Source: Arsenophonus sp052174495
GTDB lineage: Bacteria > Pseudomonadota > Gammaproteobacteria > Enterobacterales > Enterobacteriaceae
Length of the DNA stretch: 8,933 nt
Direction of reading: 5' to 3'
NCBI GenBank assembly: GCA_052174495.1
Contig: JBQMRR010000021.1
Location: forward strand, 1 to 8,933
Positions 6,954 to 8,933 of this stretch are shown one piece after another. The notes below the pieces were generated by a model. That model did not search any database. It saw only the letters and a program-made list of their open reading frames with translations, and had not been told where the DNA came from. The position numbers and the translations under genes are program-made. Every line of letters starts with the position of its first letter. The first letter of the stretch is position 1.

Positions 6954-8257
6954 ATGACTTAACAATAATTTATATCTCATATTCCTCGTTATAAATTTTT
7001 AAAAAAAAGTACATCTTGTATAGCTATTTTTGCGCTTTATCTGCTTTTTTACGAAATCAGATTGTGAATATGCTTATAGCAGGATAGTATTTTTTCTTTA
7101 TTTAATTGGCTTTAATAAATATGAAACAGATTAGTTATCATTCAATATAATAATACTTATAGTGATAATATGCTTATTTAATTCTATGCGTAATTAAACG
7201 ATGGAAAAACTTACTTTTCTCGTCGTCTTTAGTAAGCCAAGCTGTAATTGTAAAATTTGCCATCAATTAAGCACACTGTTTACTGAGATTGATCAGTAAC
7301 TTTATAAGTTATTAACTGACTTAGTCGTTATTTATTATGCTAAAATTGAATTTATCTATACGGATCAAATCATTAGTGCAGCTCTTGATTGGCTAATGAA
7401 AGATGCTCAATAAAAATTAAAAGCTCCATTTACTTAAATTAACTGGCAGCTAATATATTGATGAAATGTAATTATTTAAATCACCTAAAAACTTGCTCTA
7501 ATACATGAAGCTAGAAAGATTTTCTGCAATGTAAATTTTCAGCCTGATTGTATGAATATTAGCTGATTGCATAAATTAAGCATGAGTTTATTAATTAAAC
7601 TGCAAAATTATCTGCATGAATACCATCATATGTAGCAAAAAATGCCTATATTTTGCATTTTAAAAAATGATGCTGTGATTAAGACGATCAATTTAATCTA
7701 GTTAATGCCGCTATAAAATATCAAAATTATGGTAGTGATATTACGTGTATCTTCTCAGTGAATGGAAAATTCAGTCAACCGCAGCGTGAAGTTTATAACT
7801 TTGTATTAACCGGCACTAAATTCTGCTTTAACCTATATCAACCTGAGAGATTACTATTTATTAAGTGATGATGACAATAATAAAAATTAAGATCGAAGGT
7901 TTAATTAAATTGGGTTTTTGCAAGGCAAGCTAAATAAACTTATCAAAAATAAAGTTCAGCTGCCTTTTTTATGGATGGTTTAAATCTATATTTAGAATTT
8001 AATTTCCATGGTGTTGATGACTATGGTAGCAATTGCAATTTTCTGTTAGAACTGGAGATGATATTGAGCGTTAAACTAGGGTTTTATATTTCAGCAAATG
8101 TTAATATGCCTGGAGTTTATCAAGGAATTGGTATGCGTATTTAAGATAATATTTTGATCTCTAAAGAGGGCAATGAAACCTATCAACGACTGTGTTATTA
8201 AAAAATCCTGATGAGATAGAGGTATTATGGCAGGAGCTAACTAAGCAGGGAATTTGA
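6954..8257 (+). pseudogene. pepP: pepP remnant, Xaa-Pro aminopeptidase II
   Basis: Remnant of aminopeptidase P, a dinuclear-metal enzyme that removes N-terminal residues preceding proline. The ATG at 6954 begins the match. Then come TKSDCEYAYS near 7050 (family TRSADSEYPYR), LIGFNKYETD near 7105, LFNSMRN near 7175, YFSRRL near 7211-7230 (family WFGRRL), and DQ, stop, LYKLLTDL near 7291. The C-terminal catalytic domain is visible as NYGSDITCIFSVNGKFSQPQ near 7721-7785, FFMDGL near 7967-7985, and GIGMRI, stop, DNIL near 8128-8160; the gene ends QELTKQGI at 8257. Metal ligands are ruined: the family IDAG Asp reads Asn, and the two Glu codons of the VEPG and RIED motifs are stops. About full length. 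ubiH starts 4 nt after the stop, preserving the old operon spacing. Confidence 0.88.
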
Positions 8258-8261
8258 AGTC

Positions 8262-8933
8262 ATGAAAGTAATTATTATTGTCGGTGGTATGACAGAAGCG
8301 TTATTAGGACTTGCTTTTTCGACCTTCAGTCATGCAAAGATAGAAGTTTTATTAATTGAAGGGAGGTTACCTTATAAGACGCATCTTGGTTTCGATACCA
8401 AACAATTGCATTGGCTCAGAGAGCTTGCCAACAATTTAGTTAAATTGGTATATAGCATGGATTAAATAAGTATTTGACATCAATTATCAATATTCATGTT
8501 TCTGAATATCGCCATATTGGCGTAGTAAATATGTACGCTCAAAGATTATTCTCTAGCTGCTCTTGGTTATGTTGTTGAGTTGCATAATGCAGAAAATTAT
8601 TTATTTGATCAGCTTAAAAAGGTATTGGGCATTGAATTGTATTGTTCTGATAAAGTTATTGCTTTAAAATGCACAATTGAGTATGTATCAGTTAAATTAA
8701 TGAGTAATGAAATTTTAACCGAACAATTATTAGTTGCTGCTGATGGCAGCCATTTCATGATAGGTAAAATTAGTCAAATTGAATGGGAGCGAGTGTCATA
8801 TCAACAATATTTAATTATCGCTAATGTTTTAACTAGTGAAGCGCCGCATGGCAGAGCCTTTGAACGTTTTACCCAATATGGTCCATTGGCAATGTTACCT
8901 ATATCTAAAGGGCGTAGTTCATTGATTTGGTGT
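8262..8933 (+). pseudogene. ubiH: ubiH remnant, N-terminal part (continues at base 1)
   Basis: N-terminal part of 2-octaprenyl-6-methoxyphenol hydroxylase. The ATG at 8262 gives MKVIIIVGGMTEALLGLAFS, matching MSVIIVGGGMAGATLALAIS, but the FAD dinucleotide-binding glycine pattern is damaged. GFDTK then shifts frame near 8400-8403, apparently by loss of one A, into TIALAQRACQQ, where stops occur at 8441-8443 and 8453-8455 at the places of Arg and Trp in E. coli. LTSIINIHVSEYRHIGVV follows. A one-base gain near 8540 restores the first frame at KDYSLAALGYVVELHN. From about 8529 the frame stays open across the junction to 619, 303 codons, with LVAADGSH (FAD motif) at 8730-8753. Two compensating shifts plus two stops make sequencing error alone unlikely. 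8822-8933 duplicates 1-112. Confidence 0.87.
8822..8933. repeat. Right copy of the exact 112-bp terminal direct repeat
   Basis: Identical to bases 1-112. It encodes the UbiH stretch around GRAFERFTQYGPLAMLP and on to LIW, in the same frame as the upstream ubiH sequence. Reading from here directly into base 113 continues the gene without a shift, which supports joining the two window ends. For annotation of a circle, one of the two copies should be removed. Confidence 0.97.

Noticed and set aside
642..8257. Stop-codon reassignment (TAA or TAG read as Gln, TGA or TAG as Trp)
   Set aside because: All three stop codons appear at sites of several different amino acids, frameshifts are also common, catalytic residues are lost, and zapA is normal under the standard code with a TAA stop.
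1..8933. Natural plasmid with its own replication system
   Set aside because: No replication initiator, partition gene, iteron array or origin-like structure was recognised; the content is ordinary chromosomal genes in chromosomal order.

Overview
This window is a decaying block of an AT-rich enterobacterial chromosome. The gene set and order match the conserved enterobacterial neighbourhood zapA / ygfB-pepP-ubiH-ubiI-gcvT, with zapA divergent from the rest. Seven of the eight protein genes seen (five metabolic or conserved genes, one UPF0149 gene being among the decayed set, and two transposase genes) are broken by stops, frameshifts or truncation; only zapA is open from start to stop. Such decay, with degraded insertion sequences, suggests a host-restricted insect symbiont of the Enterobacterales. 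A Morganellaceae member such as Arsenophonus is a reasonable guess, but it rests on overall character and was not tested.

The last 112 bases (8822-8933) repeat the first 112 exactly, and ubiH reads straight across that junction: 8262-8821 followed by 1-619 gives 393 codons, the normal UbiH length. The window therefore behaves as a circle of 8821 bp, or one unit of a tandem array, opened inside ubiH.

Layout around the circle, starting at zapA: zapA (minus, 4408-4737, intact); ygfB remnant (plus, 4927-5479); a degraded IS256-family element, copy B (about 5565-6947), wedged between ygfB and pepP; pepP remnant (6954-8257); ubiH remnant (8262 through the junction to 619); ubiI remnant (642-1838); 5' two thirds of gcvT (2057-2780), cut off by a second, divergent IS256-family element, copy A (about 2781-4159, opposite orientation); then 248 bp of unassigned sequence (4160-4407) with nested inverted repeats, leading back to zapA. 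gcvT and the zapA downstream flank lie at opposite ends of this block in ordinary enterobacteria, so the element between them closes the circle. This could be an IS-mediated excision, an IS-bounded tandem amplification, or an assembly path collapsed through a repeated IS.

Functionally, the remnants point to loss of two ubiquinone-ring hydroxylases (UbiH, UbiI), an X-Pro aminopeptidase (PepP), the glycine-cleavage T protein and YgfB, while the cell-division factor ZapA is kept. No replication, partition, CRISPR, tRNA or rRNA gene was recognised. No clearly novel system was found; the most unusual features are the circular topology and the alternative hairpins beside zapA.
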